DNA of 64,000 bases from Tenodera sinensis (taxonomy: Eukaryota > Arthropoda > Insecta > Mantodea > Mantidae): assembly GCA_030765045.1 (NCBI GenBank), contig CM060961.1, forward strand, positions 137,614,564 through 137,678,563, read 5' to 3'. The notes under the pieces are model-generated. The model was not told the origin of the DNA. It was given only the letters and a program-made list of their open reading frames with translations, and made no database searches. Position 1 is the stretch's first letter. Each line of letters opens with the position of its first letter. This document shows, piece after piece, positions 1 through 11,889 of the stretch. Made by a program: the position numbers and the translations under genes.

Positions 1-424
1 ATATAGTTTTAACGTAAGGATTATTAAGAGGCATATCATTTATATAAAGCAAAAAGAGTAAAGGGCCAAGATTAGAGCCCTGTGGGACCCCACATCTAAT
101 TAATTTTGTACCGGAGTTCATATAATTGTAATCAAATTTCCTTCTTATTACCTGTCTTCTATTAGCCAAATAGGACTCAATACAGTTGTAAGCTATACCC
201 CTTATACCACAGGCTTTCAACTTCAATAGCAAAATATTATGATCTACTAAATCAAATGCTTTATTCAGATCCATAAACATTTAACGTACTCTTTATAAAT
301 GAATACAAATCATTTAACATAGATCCGTTTTTTCTAAACCCATTTTGTTCATATTGAAGCACATATTTTTAAAGAAAGATGCTATTCTACTATACATTAT
401 TGATTCTAGGATTTTTGAGAATCC
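1..424 (-). pseudogene. Non-LTR retrotransposon reverse transcriptase fragment
   Basis: Read on the minus strand, this stretch translates into the middle of a non-LTR (LINE) reverse transcriptase. In order it shows FSKILESIMYSR near the right edge, then a QNGFRK-type motif, then DLNKAFDLVDH (motif A, catalytic Asp), and finally GVPQGSNLGPLLFLLYINDM (the motif-B region). The reading frame changes at least once between these motifs. The catalytic (Y/F)xDD box would lie beyond the left edge of the window. The motif wording is that of the Jockey/CR1/I type, but the clade cannot be fixed from this piece. It is a dead copy. Its true ends are unknown because the left side is cut by the window. Confidence 0.85.
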
Positions 425-1047
425 AGATGTAGATTTTATCTGTATGTTTTCACTGCCGTAAGATAAACCTGAACACTTGTTTGTATGTTTTGAGTATTGA
501 GGGTTATAGCATAACTTGCTATCTGCTTCTTGACAACACTGCAGCTCTCCACATGAAGAAGCCTATGGCTGTCATGTATCTTCTTTTAAAAATCAAACTG
601 TAAATTAATTTTTTCTGTCTTCTACCTAAATGCATATACCGATGAACAAACTGTACTGTTCAATTCTATCTTTTTCTTACATCATTTATACCTGGAAATT
701 AAGTTATTATAGAGTTTGTTTAGAACACTCTATCCTTTGGAAGAAGGAAAAGATACCTGGTTGACAGATCCTTTAATTGTTCATCTGTTAAACCTGGATG
801 ATCCTTCAGAATTTTGGATTGATGCACATAAAATATGGATGCAGAAAAAATATATTTTTCAAAATTTGGCATTTAGAAAGCTTATTATTTCCCATTTATT
901 AATGGAGCAAAGTTCCAGCGTATTTTATTAAACTAATTTATTAGAAAACTGGAGTATAGTTACCATGCTTTTAATTGTCATCTTGCATAAAGTCATATCA
1001 TTTGAACATGCACTAATTGCAGTTTTAGTAATGATAAGTTTAGAATA
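425..1047. other. No gene recognised
   Basis: This is AT-rich DNA between the RT fragment and the first mariner. A 71-codon open frame at 716-931 resembles no family I know and has no supporting context, so I do not call it a gene. Confidence 0.5.
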
Positions 1048-2208
1048 TGGGGGCTGTCCCTGAAGTACCCGACCTGACATATGATAACAGTTGTTGTTTC
1101 AAACAAATGACTATGGTAGCCATAAAGCATAAGTTTGAAGTTTGGTGATTCTACGTTATTTAGTATTTGTTTGGTAGCTATCACTAGTGAATGCTCTCAG
1201 TTAATTTGTAAACATGGATAAAACTGGTCATCATTATGTGATACAATACTTTCATTTCAAAGATCTTAGTCCAACTAATATTAAAGCTGGGCTAGATTTT
1301 GCTCTGGGAGACTGCTCCTTCGTTTACAACAGTAAAATATTGGGTGACAGAGTTTAGTGGAGGCTATATGAGCTGCCAAGACGAATATCACAGTGGTCAA
1401 CCAAATGAAAGAACATCACAGTGGTCAACCAAATGAGGTGACCATGCCAGGAATTGTAAACTAAACCCACAAAATGGTATTGAATGACCATTGGCTCAAA
1501 GTGTGCAAGCAGACATTTCAAAAAGTGCTGTACATTGCGTACTGACTGAACATTTGGATATGAGAAAGCTGTGTGCAAGATGGGAGCCATGTTTACTCAC
1601 AAAGGAACAAAAACATCATGATGTTTCAGCCGGGTGTTTGGCAATTTTTCACCACAATAAAGCTGAGTATTTGCATTGATTCATAACTATGGATGAAACA
1701 TAGGTCCATTGCTTCACACCTGAGATGAAGGAACAGTTGAATAGTAGATTGAAAAAGGAGAATCAGCTCCAAAGAAGACAAAGACAGTTCTATCTTCAGG
1801 CAAGGTCATGGCTTAAGTTTTTTGGGATGCATGCAGGATAATTTTCATTATCTCCAAAAGGAAAAGCAAGCAATGGCGAGTATTATGCAAACATTGCAGC
1901 TTTGGGTGATGAAATTAAGTAAAAAATTGCTCCCTCATGTACCCTATTTGCCAGATTTAGTCCCATCTGATTATTTTCTGTTTGGTGTTTGGTGTTAAAA
2001 GATTTGCCAACAGTGAAGTGGAGTCTGCAGTTGACGGTTATTTCGCAGAGCTCAATGGTTCTCACTATAAACAAGATATTGAAGCTATTGAACATTGCTG
2101 GGAAAAGCATATCAAGTTGAAAGGAGACTAAGAATAGGGAAATAAGGATGTCTTTTCCCCAATTTTTTTGCTCTCTTTGTTAGGTAGTTACTTCTGGGAC
2201 AGCCTTCA
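1048..2208 (+). mobile_element. Mariner-type DNA transposon, degenerate copy 1
   Basis: The element is bounded by imperfect terminal inverted repeats. The left end contains GGGCTGTCCCTGAAGTA. The right end reads TACTTCTGGGACAGCC on the plus strand near its edge, which is the complement. It is flanked by the dinucleotide TA on both sides (1046-1047 and 2209-2210), the target duplication expected for Tc1/mariner transposons. It is 1161 bp long, shorter than the related copy at 14292-15550 (1259 bp). The difference comes largely from loss of the segment that carries the second catalytic Asp. It is non-autonomous and old. Confidence 0.88.
1214..2131 (+). pseudogene. Mariner transposase pseudogene (copy 1)
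   Basis: The frame opens with an ATG at 1214 followed by HHYVIQYFHFKDL and PTNIKAGL, which is the N-terminal HTH region of mariner transposases. Further on, SKSAVHCVLTEHLDMRKLC (second HTH) and DET-VHCFTPEMKEQ (first catalytic Asp region, near 1690) are recognisable in shifting frames. The PDLVPSDYFLF region (third Asp) is present near 1950. The second catalytic Asp segment, seen in copy 2 as FQDNAPVH, is missing. Several frameshifts and stops break the frame. In life the protein would be a cut-and-paste DD34D transposase; this copy cannot encode one. Confidence 0.85.
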
Positions 2209-3755
2209 TATTCAAATATTACTATGTTATAATGTGTTCTATTTTATATCAGTTTATTCAGTTTATTCAGTTTAAACAGCCATAATTTCCTATTACAAAT
2301 TAACAGATTATTAAAGTCAGCTTTTGTGTTTTAACAACAGTTATTTTATTTCCTTAATAAAAACATTAGAAAAGACAATTGAAAAGAGAATGCTTACACA
2401 AAAATGAAAGTAAATTTTCAAATGGCCTAACAAACACCATGTTAACAGTTGGATATGAACAAGAAGGGCACAGGCTTCCCTCAGTCGCACTTCTACTTAT
2501 TTCAATTTCTTTGTGCTTCATTATTGTTTCCATTGCTTTCCTTATTTTCATGTCCAATAAGACTGAACCATTGTGGTATTGTGCTTATTCTGATGGTAAA
2601 TTATCAAATGATAAGTTGGTAATAGTAACACTAATATCACCAAAAGTTTTAAACTTGAACATGTTTCAGAGACTGCTGGTTTCCATCATCAGCAATTAAC
2701 TGGCTAAACCTATTATCTTTTGTTGTAGGTTAATAATGTGGGATCTTTCAGGTTTTTGCAAAAAATACAGCAGTTGCTAAGTAAAAGCCTGAAAGATTCA
2801 ATATCTGAATGCACAGAACAGATGTATACAAAATTGGGTCCTGAGACAGTAATAAGTTCCACATCGATAAAAGCAAAAGAAACTTAGAAATCAGACTTAT
2901 AGGACACAAATGAATTGTAAAATGCAAACAAAGAAAAACATTTGCAATATCACCTCTGATCTGTGAACCATGAAATTGTGCCAAATATTAAACTGTTAAA
3001 ACTAGCAAGATGTGCAACCAAGCTCGGCACATGGAAGAAAATTGTAATCTAAAATATTGGACACATTCATTAAATTTTGATTAGGTGATAGATAGTTCTC
3101 CCTTGAAATTCATCTCTCAACCACAGGATATCACTGCATGCAACTTATACTTTATTCAGAGTCCTTTAAGACAGTGGAAGGGGGAGATAAGGACATTGCG
3201 TGGCCAATGCATGTATAGAAACCAAAACAACCCAAGCAGAGTTGCAAGGTGTATACAATCAGACACGAGTAGTGGTGCACGACAGAGATTGCACAAAACT
3301 CTTAAACCTGTATAAATATGTGGCAGCTGTGGGAAAGTTTGTGCACCTGCTAATTATAAAGCAAATTCCTTGCCTATAGGACATGGCAAACCAATACATA
3401 AGCAGACGGCACATGTTATTCAATGTGTACAATTACTTCAAAGGAGGGAACAGCAAATGTGACTCGCCAATTGCACATTCTATGGCTGCTATTGGTGTTC
3501 CCAGATGTACAGCAATAAGAACCATTAAACTAGATATTCAGAACTATACAACTCCAACAAAGACGAAATGTGATGAAAACAAAACTGTTCATGAATTGAA
3601 TATGACTGATGGCTTCTTCGTCTTCAGAGGATGTGGAAGAGGAAGGAGGAGAAGGAGACGGAGACAACGAAGACAATGATGAAGACGACAATGAAAATGA
3701 CGAAGAAGAAGATAAAGAAATGATAAGGTACTAAGATTGAGTAAATACCAATATA
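2209..3755. other. No gene recognised; short simple repeats
   Basis: This gap holds no recognisable gene. It contains a short run of TTTATTCAG-type 9-mers (about 2252-2275). It also contains a purine-rich block at about 3630-3720 that reads as a 41-residue acidic Glu/Asp/Asn peptide from ATG 3609 to stop 3734. The other open frames are short and have no family resemblance. Confidence 0.5.
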
Positions 3756-4706
3756 CGAGGGTTGTCCATAAAATAAGGTTCCCGAAGTCCTGCATTCGCA
3801 AGGAATGCTGTTATGTGAGATCTGGCAATACTGAAGTGTAACTTGGTTCTCCCTCTTCCAGTCTCCTGCCCTGCGAGCTGTCTGCCACACTCAATCTTGG
3901 CTCGGCAGCTGCTAGAAATGGACCTTCCACTCGCTTCTCCCGCCAGGTGTGAATTACGCTCTGTGATTCGTTTTTGTGTACAAAAAACACTGCACTAGTG
4001 GACATTCATTCCCAACTGTGTGAAGTGTGTGGAGAATAGTGTATGAGCGTACAACACATATGCAAATGGTGCAGAGAATTCAAAGACGGATGTACAGCCA
4101 TGATGACCAGCGTTGTGGAGACCATCGGTTTCAGATGACACCATTGTAAAAGTGGAAGAAGCAATGCTCAAAAATCAAAGGGACAGAAAGGGGTTATTGT
4201 TGTGCAAATTTCTGCCTACCGGTACAACAATCAATGTGGACCGCTACTGTGAGACGTTGAAGAACCTTTGCCATGCAATCAAGACAAGAGGAGAGGCATG
4301 CTCACAAAGGTAGTGCATTTCCGTCAGGATAACACTTGTCCTCACATTGCCCATGTCCTCATCATTAAATTTGGATGGGATACTGTCTCCCTACAGCCGA
4401 GACCTAGCCCCTAGTGACTACCATCTCTTCCCTGACTGGAAGAAACACCTGGGTGGTACGCATTTCAGAACCAGAGAGAAGCTGAAAGAAACTGTTTTAA
4501 GCTATCTTCGCTGCGCGGCGGGAAAGTACTATGATGCAGGCATACAAAATTTGGTACACTGCATGCAAAAATGCATTAATCAGAATGGTGATTATGTCGA
4601 AAAATAGGGAAAGGTCTAAGCTTTCCAAAATGTACTATTCACTGTCAGTAAATATGTTTTTCACTGTGAAAAAAAATTAGGAACCTTATTTTACAGACAA
4701 CCCTCG
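3756..4706 (+). mobile_element. Mariner-type DNA transposon with internal deletion
   Basis: Left terminus CGAGGGTTGTCCATAAAATA and the reverse complement of the right terminus, CGAGGGTTGTCTGTAAAATA, match over about 27 bp with two differences. TA is present on both sides (3754-3755 and 4707-4708). At 951 bp it is well below the usual 1.25-1.35 kb of full-length mariners, so an internal deletion is likely. The TIR sequence differs from that of the elements at 1048 and 14292, so this is a separate mariner lineage. Confidence 0.9.
4044..4607 (+). pseudogene. Mariner transposase pseudogene, middle deleted
   Basis: Pieces of a mariner transposase appear in shifting frames. They are ICKWCREFKDG (HTH region) at the start, then RQDNTCPHIAH (second catalytic Asp) near 4330, then YSRDLAPSDYHLFPDWKKHL (third Asp) near 4395. 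The C-terminal end is NQNGDYVEK followed by a stop at 4605-4607. The first catalytic Asp block that should lie between the HTH and the RQDN motif is absent, which fits the shortened element. It is not functional. Confidence 0.85.
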
Positions 4707-5528
4707 TACATATCTGTGTCTAAGTAAATGTTTCGTTTTTCTGCTTGTATTTCCTTCTTTCGTTCTTTTTGTGGGGGTCATATGTAGTAACAACCGTGTT
4801 GATATATATTTATATAATTAATAAAGGAATAAAAGTAATGTAGTCTATGTATATATGATCATGTACTCTAGTATTTTTATATTAAATGTAATTATTGTCT
4901 CAACGTAAGAATAAGCTGCTCAAGCAATGCCAATTAAATGCATAATAAAAAAATAAATAAAGGATAAACATGTAAACAATGCAATAGAAGTATGAAAGGG
5001 ATGCAAATGTTGCAACAGTGTATTTTGCTGTCACAGTGTGCCAGTATGCGTAAGTTACCTATGGCACAAGCAAATTGCTGCCTACCTGCCCCTCTCACTG
5101 TCTCAAAAGACTGAACAAAGTATATCTACAACAGATAGCAGGTCCAGCCAACCTGATAATTGCCGAAGGAGACAAACCGTCTCTGAAATATGTTCAAGAT
5201 GGTTTGACAAGAAATATTCAGATTCAAAAAACAACAATGCATGAAACAAATCACTGCTCTTCTATACCATCAGAAACTAGATGATCTGATCTGATCTGAT
5301 CTGATCTGATCTGATCTGATCTTGCAGAACATTCTTTAGCCTCACCCTCTTGCACTTCCAGTAAATTTGATCTTGTTTACCAGATGTGATTTTATAATAA
5401 ATAAAGCAATTAAATAGCTTCATTCCTCCTCTTTCTGTATTAATGAACAACTTATGCCCATTGCACAAAAGATTTAAGCTGCTTACTCAAACAGGAAATG
5501 TTAATGTATTACATAGCAACATGTAATA
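4707..5528. other. No gene; pentanucleotide microsatellite
   Basis: This AT-rich spacer has no recognisable gene. It contains eight tandem copies of TGATC at 5282-5321. The remainder has no structure I can name. Confidence 0.6.
5282..5321. repeat. (TGATC)8 microsatellite
   Basis: Eight perfect head-to-tail copies of the 5-mer TGATC. The unit contains GATC. Confidence 0.97.
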
Positions 5529-6841
5529 CGGTATGTGCCAAAATATACAATACTCATTTTTGTGCAGGCCTGAGCATCTGCGTGTTGTTACATCACCATG
5601 ATGTATTGTTAGTTGTGTAAAGAACGTTGTGCTGTGTGATTGGAAGTGGCAATGGGTCTTGCAACAGAGGAAAAAGTGTTTATAGTAGAGTATTATTTTC
5701 GCTCGTATGGAAATGGTTATCAAGGTGGGCTGAGTTTAAAGTTAGTGGCAGAACAATATCATGAACACTTCAATAAGCAAGCACCTTGCAACAAAATTAA
5801 GCTATCTATTGTGAAAAAATTTCGTCGTATGGGTAGTGTATTGTGTCAACACAAGGGAAGGTCTGGTAGGGCAGTAACTGTGTCCACAAATGAAAATCAT
5901 GGACTTATCCTCAATCAGGTGTTGCAGTGTCCAAAGCGAAGTCTTCGGTGAACATCCCTGAAATTAAGCATCAGCAATACGCCACTTCGACTATTGTTTA
6001 AAGACATAGGTGGATTTCAGTACCAAATACAGGTTGGGCAACGACTGACGGAGCACGATAGACATGTCATGGTAGAATATTGTGCACGATTTTTGGCCAT
6101 GGTGTACGAGGATCCAGATTTCTTTTTCAATGTGTGGTTCTCCGACGAAAGTCACATTCACTTGGATGGTGTTATCATTCGCCAAACAACTTGCTTTCTT
6201 GGTTTTGCAAGGCCAGACACTATAGTCCAGAAACTGCTACATAGTGTATGTGTGAGGATTTGATGTGCAGTGTCAGTAAATGGTGTGCTAAGTTTGTATT
6301 TCATAAAGAATGATGATGGTGCACCTCTTACTGTTAACCAGGAATGCTATACGAACATGGTGATCGGGCCATTTATTCAGGATCTAAGAAGGTTTTGTCT
6401 TGCCAGGAACATGCAGATGAATAGACAGTGGTTCTAACAAGACAGTGCGACCTGCCATACTGCTCGACAGTTTATGGCTATGCTGCAAGAAACCTTTCCA
6501 GGATGAGTAATTTCCTGTGGGGCTGAATTCCCTTACCCAGCACATTCCCCCAATCTCACACCACCTGATGCTTACATGTGGGGAATGTTAAAGGAGAAAG
6601 TTTTCAATTGGCCAGATCCACCCAAAACTGTGCTTGCATTACGTCAGAAGATAGTCTCGTTCTTTGGGACTGCAGCAACCTGCATTCCGGAATATGTTGG
6701 AAAATCTGCGTGATCGTTATGAACACTGCCTACAGCGCAATGGAGCACATTTTGAACATTTACACTATTTTCTTGATACTTGAGGTAGTGACAATAAAAG
6801 AATAACATAATTTCCAGTACTGTATATTTTGGCACATACTG
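5529..6841 (+). mobile_element. Tc1/mariner-superfamily transposon, DD41D-like
   Basis: The termini are CGGTATGTGCCAAAATATAC on the left and CAGTATGTGCCAAAATATAC as the reverse complement of the right. They match over 25 bp with two differences. TA flanks both ends (5527-5528 and 6842-6843). The length of 1313 bp is full size for the superfamily. The element encloses one long transposase pseudogene on the same strand, so it appears complete in extent but inactive. Confidence 0.9.
5652..6783 (+). pseudogene. DD41D-like transposase pseudogene
   Basis: The frame begins ATG-GLATEEKVFIVEYYFRSYG, an N-terminal helix-turn-helix of the DUF4817 kind common in insect transposases, followed by IVKKFRRMGSVLCQHKGRSG. 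The catalytic landmarks are WFSDESHIHLDG (first Asp), QDSATCHTA (second Asp) and SPNLTPPDAYMWG (third Asp). Counting through one internal stop, 41 residues separate the second and third Asp, the spacing described for DD41D (rosa-like) elements. The C-terminus reads NMLENLRDRYEHCLQRNGAH and ends at TGA 6781-6783. In-frame stops after CPKRSLR, after VCVRI, before QDSATC and after TFPG, plus a frame change near the end, make it non-functional. The decay is moderate: nearly every residue can still be followed. Confidence 0.85.
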
Positions 6842-8496
6842 TATCTTGCAATGGACAATGACCATATATAATGTTCAGAAGAATCAAATAGGAAAAGAGA
6901 TTCAGAAATGTGATATGAAAAAATGGAATAGGAAAAGTAGATTTGCACATCTAAATGATGATGACTCTAAAATGTAGGTTTCAAAAAACGACATTTGGAA
7001 AACTAGGTTATGAAAAACAGTTAGGAATAAAAAATACATTATTTCAACTGTGCAAAAAACATAGTGAATTGAATGTCTGGTAAAAAATTTAGATTAAAAT
7101 TATTAGGAGTTCCTTATTAACTTAAACATCCTAGAAGTTGACCATCATACTCCAATTCACCCAAAAACTTCCAGGGAGACAAAAGGCACCATATAGAAAC
7201 TTAGTCCAATTCCAATCAAGAACCAGCAATCAACATACAGGTGAGGATGGAGTAATGGCCTTCAAAACATCTGAGAAATGGTGGTAAGTGAAGCTGGATA
7301 GTGAGTGTAAAAATGTGGCTCAAATATTTTAAATTATCCAGTGAGACACAAAGAAACAGGTAAGAAGAGTAAAGATGATTTTTGATTATCCTCCAATTTA
7401 TTGATACTACTAGAAAAGCTCTCTTTTTATGAAATAATTTAAGGTTACAGAACTATTTGCTGTCTTTGCCAGACTGGAATCCCCAATGCCGCATAGAAAT
7501 ATTCTCATTTTTCCATCCCTAGTAAGGGCCTTTCCTCTTGTCTTCATTTTCAGGAAGGAAATGGCAGGCGAGTCATCTCAGATTTCTTTTTTTCCTCAAA
7601 CTTGTGAAGCTGTTCATAATTGCAGTCTTCAGAATCCTGGCAAGTTTTATAGTAGTTTTCTTTTTTCAGGTTGATGTTCACTTGCAACTGAGCCATGGCT
7701 TACAAATTTGAGACACCTACTGAAATGGCTTAAAATATAAGCCATGGCTCTTAAAATGAAATGACAGTTCCATTTTATTGATACCACGACTAGAGCTGTG
7801 ACTCTCTAGAAGGATGGGTTGAGTTTTTAAAAGCCTCAAGGTCATGCTAAGCTTGAGTTGTTGTATTTTAATAGTACAGAGATGAGTCATGGCTGAGAAA
7901 TCGCGAGTTGTGAGTTGTGACTCACTTTATTAATACCACCCAATTTTTAGAATTCTTTGTCTGCAAAATACCACATCAGATCTTTTTTGCCTGTTTATTT
8001 CAAAATAAAACAAACAAAATATTATTTGTAATTTATTTATGACTCCTTTAAAAATTATTTATGTTTTTGACAAAAGCTTTATGCTTTGTTTAGATTTATA
8101 GGTGTTCACAAAAAAAAGTGTAGAAGCAGAACACAGTTTAAACCAAAAAAGCAGTTCCTGATAATGGAATGAAAGTAATTTTCTGCTATTTTTTCTTAAT
8201 GGAAGGTCACAACACAATGTGCCTGGTCAGAAGCATACAAAGGAGGTATTTTCTTCTGTTGTATTCATGCCTTTCTTTAATCTGACTCGTCAACTGTACA
8301 TGAGAGGTCATCATAGCTTCACTGTTTTACAGAGAGATTATTTTAACCAAATAGTAGTAGTGTGATGTGTTTTCCTGTTGGTAGGTGGGACAGTCATTGG
8401 TGTGTGTTGGCAAGGTCAGGCAACCATACAACAATGTCATGAACTACACAATTTTAAGAAATTGGTTACTAATGAACTTTGTAAAAGGTACAGAAA
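6842..8496. other. No gene recognised; small inverted repeat
   Basis: No recognisable coding sequence. A 13-bp inverted repeat, GAGCCATGGCTTA (7690-7702) and TAAGCCATGGCTC (7738-7750), lies in a stretch that also repeats the phrase ATTGATACCAC / ATTAATACCAC (about 7780 and 7932). This may be an unrecognised old repeat. Confidence 0.4.
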
Positions 8497-8550
8497 TTGT
8501 CCCCCGTCATTGTTCACAAATTTTGTCCCCCGTCATTGTTCACAAATTTT
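8497..8550. repeat. 26-bp tandem duplication
   Basis: Two adjacent copies of a 26-bp unit containing GTCCCCCGTCATTGTTCACA. The first G is at 8499 and the second at 8525. Confidence 0.95.
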
Positions 8551-11238
8551 TAACTCCTCTTCACCAACTCCTCTACACCACCCTCTATATTTTGTGTTGC
8601 AAACTGTGGTGAATATTTTTGATTTAAATTTCCAGATTTGCAGATTTCTATTGTACATGTGGTATGTACCTCAATATTATATAGTGATACAGATGCAGCC
8701 ATGCATCTTTACAGAACTAAGAAATTTGAAAATACAAGATGAAGTTGAATGTTTTCACTTCCGAGTTTCTGCAAAGAACTTAATGCATGTTTATTGCATA
8801 TTTTTTTCAATGAAAATGAATAGAAAAATGTATGTAAAAATAAAATTGATTACTGTTACGTAGCTGTATCAGGACCAAACTGCTACCTTCAATTTTAATT
8901 TATTTTTCATGCCCAATAGTATTAAGCCAGTCAACAACTGAAGGTGAGATGGCTGCTTGCACCGAAAGACTTTCTTTTAAATACTGCATGAATTAATTTA
9001 TGAGTAAATGTTAACAAATAAAGGGAGGTAAAGATGGTAAGATTTAAAGGGAAAGTTCAACTTCAAATAGCATTATTTTGCATGTCTGCAGCAATAAATA
9101 TACATATCAATAATTGGAGGATGAAATACATTTTATTGACAAATACAGTAAAAAGAGCAAAGGAATTTCAGCTTCCCATGCATCACACATAACGTGAGTG
9201 GGAATAGATAAGAAACAGTATTATCAAAAAAACAATGTGCAAGGTCCATTAGGGCCATTATCAAAATATTGACTGTAAGAGTATATTTGCTGTGATCTTA
9301 CAGACTTGTTGAAATTAAAATCATACTCCTGTTGATCACTTACCTCAAGATGGATATTGGAACAGTATTCACTGTGTCAGAATTGATTGAAAGCCAAATA
9401 TGTTTTATTTATGCTCATATGCCAATTTTCTTATCATAAAGGGATACATAATGTATAAAGCAGGGTTCTCAGTATTCCAGTAGCAATTGTTTTGCATATT
9501 CATATAACCGCAGAGGTAGAATAAGGCATTGCCTAAGAAAAATATAAACTTTGAGCCTACTTTGTTGTTGCATACATTAGTCAGAATGCTTCTAAAAAAT
9601 TGTACATTATTAATCATGGATTGATTAGTTGAAGGCTATTTCACATAGTTATTTTATATGGTTTTTGACTTACATAGTTTACTAGTCTTTTGCTTAAGGT
9701 TCTCTAGCTTATTTTATTGGGAATTTTTTAAACAGAGATCCAAATCCTCCTTAATTTTTCTTAGTGACACTGTGCTGTCTGTCTGGTTTCTTAGGCTGAA
9801 CTACTCCCCAGCCTGTAATTCTTTATGAAAAGCAGGGATTGTGTATTCAGAAATGTTTCTGGAAATTGTGTTTGTGCTTCATTAGCTGCTAGAATTAACA
9901 CACATGAATAATAAACACATGTTTAAACATGTGTTTTGCAGTATACCTAATAAAAATTGTCAAGCCATAATGTACTTTTTAATTTAACATATGGAATAGA
10001 AAAAGATTAGAACAAATCCACAAGCATGCTATAGGATAGGATGCACTGACTAACAAGCTTATTTTACATTCTCAGCCACAAACATGTTCAAGCATGTGTA
10101 CCTCTCAAATACTTATTCTGTTGTACTACCAACAGGAAGACACCACATGACTGGTGATAGGAATTTTCTCTGTTATACATTTGCAGTTGACTTATTACGA
10201 GTTAAGTCACAGGTGTGTACATTTTTATAGCATAAGTATAGTGTTCCTTTCCTGTATCATTGTACTTCAGCCCTGAGAGGTTATTAAATGTACTTTTGTT
10301 TATCTACCATTGAAATAATTGTCTTCATACATTTTATTTTAAACTTTGCCACTTGCAAAAGTCATACAAGTGTAAAAAGGATGAGCTGATCATAAACAAA
10401 TATCTTTTTCGAAGAAATTAGAAGTAAGATTTTTGCATCATTGTTACACCTAGAAGTGATCTAATATTGAATAACAGCTAACATTTTTCTGTTTAAATAA
10501 CAAAAGTTTTAAAGCAGAAGCAGTGTACTTTCACTTTTAAAAGTCTACTGTTTATATGCAAATATTAGCTGTAAAATGTGAGAAACAAAAAAGTCAGCTA
10601 TAAACTAATAATCACTAGCTCATGCACAAATATAAGCAACTAATCTTTTTTATATTGAATTTGGCTCTATTCCTAAGGCTTTCATTTTAAAAGAAAATAT
10701 ATCATTACCTTAATGTAATATAAAGCATGAAGTACTATGGAAGACAGTTGTTTTTATGAAGAAAACATATGTTTAAAACTGTAGTATCAATCTAATATAT
10801 ATTGTGAGTGTGCGCATGCGTGTATGTGTTCCTTTTCAGGCATCATTAATGCATGTGACCTCAAAAGACTTGAAGCACCTAAATACTTAAACCTTATCCA
10901 CTTGACTTGGTAGTGTTTAAAAATGAATTTTATTCACCTCATTAGTGGTAATGATGTTTAATTTGCATTGTGGCAAGAGTATAGTGAAAGGGCTTTTGCA
11001 TACAGTTACATATTCTCACTTAGGAGTATCAGTATTTTAAGAACTTATAGTCCAGTTATCCACAAGAAAATGCACCATAAACATTTCTATTTTAAAATGT
11101 AAGAATTAAGCTGTTGTAACAAATAAATATCATGTTAGAATTCCTTGCTTTCATAGCATTGGAACATAGTCTGAATTTTTAAATATGTTGCTATTAATAT
11201 AAATGCTTTCTCTCAAGCTTCCACGGCCATCGTTTAAA
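8551..11238. other. No gene recognised
   Basis: 2.7 kb of AT-rich sequence without a recognisable gene, element end or tandem repeat. The open frames here are short and have no family resemblance. Confidence 0.5.
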
Positions 11239-11649
11239 ATATCTTGGCTATCCGGTTGTTGCCGCGTCAAATTATAAAATGCCGACGTTTCGACCATCTT
11301 GTCGTGGTCGTTATCACAGGCAAACTGCGCCGCTATGTAGCAGCTAGTCAACTTATATACTGGCAAACAGGTGAAAGGTGGGTAAATGGTGAGCCCTGAT
11401 AGGCTGGGCAGTCTCTGCATTGCGGCAGTCTATGGCAGTGACGTAGCAATGCAGAAAGACTGCCGCAATGCAGAGACTGCCCAGCCTATCAGGGCTCACC
11501 ATTTACCCACCTTTCACCTGTTTGCCAGTATATAAGTTGACTAGCTGCTACATAGCGGCGCAGTTTGCCTGTGATAACGACCACGACAAGATGGTCGAAA
11601 CGTCGGCATTTTATAATTTGACGCGGCAACAACCGGATAGCCAAGATAT
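11239..11649. repeat. 192-bp inverted repeat with 27-bp spacer
   Basis: The left arm (11239-11430) and right arm (11458-11649) are reverse complements over 192 bp with no mismatch that I could find. A 27-bp spacer separates them. The same 60-residue translation therefore appears on opposite strands of the two arms. Each arm contains CGACCA, an 8-nt loop, TGGTCG, followed directly by GAAACGTC. That resembles the stem II / GAAA / GUC portion of a hammerhead ribozyme, as found in the pLTRs of Penelope-like elements. The expected CUGAUGA box appears altered (CTGTGATAA). The repeat could be a head-to-head pair of Penelope-type terminal repeats or a fold-back MITE. The geometry is certain; the identity is inference. 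Confidence 0.9.
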
Positions 11650-11889
11650 AATATAAATGCTTATTTGTTCTATGGAATAAAACAGAATAACACAGTTTAG
11701 GAAACCTTCAGAAACATAGAAAATACTAAACGAGACATTATTGAACTATGCACTATGTTCTCAGCTGCACATTTGCTCTGTGTACTCTCCGTGGAAGAGG
11801 TAGACATAGTGCTTCTCTTAAAAATGTAATATTTTCCTTTTGATTTGTTTATTACAGTTATTATTAATTATAGTTAACTCAAGTGTGAA

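Noticed and set aside
8378..8863. 161-codon plus-strand open frame
   Set aside because: It has no recognisable motif, crosses the 26-bp tandem duplication, is of AT-rich random character and lacks any gene context.
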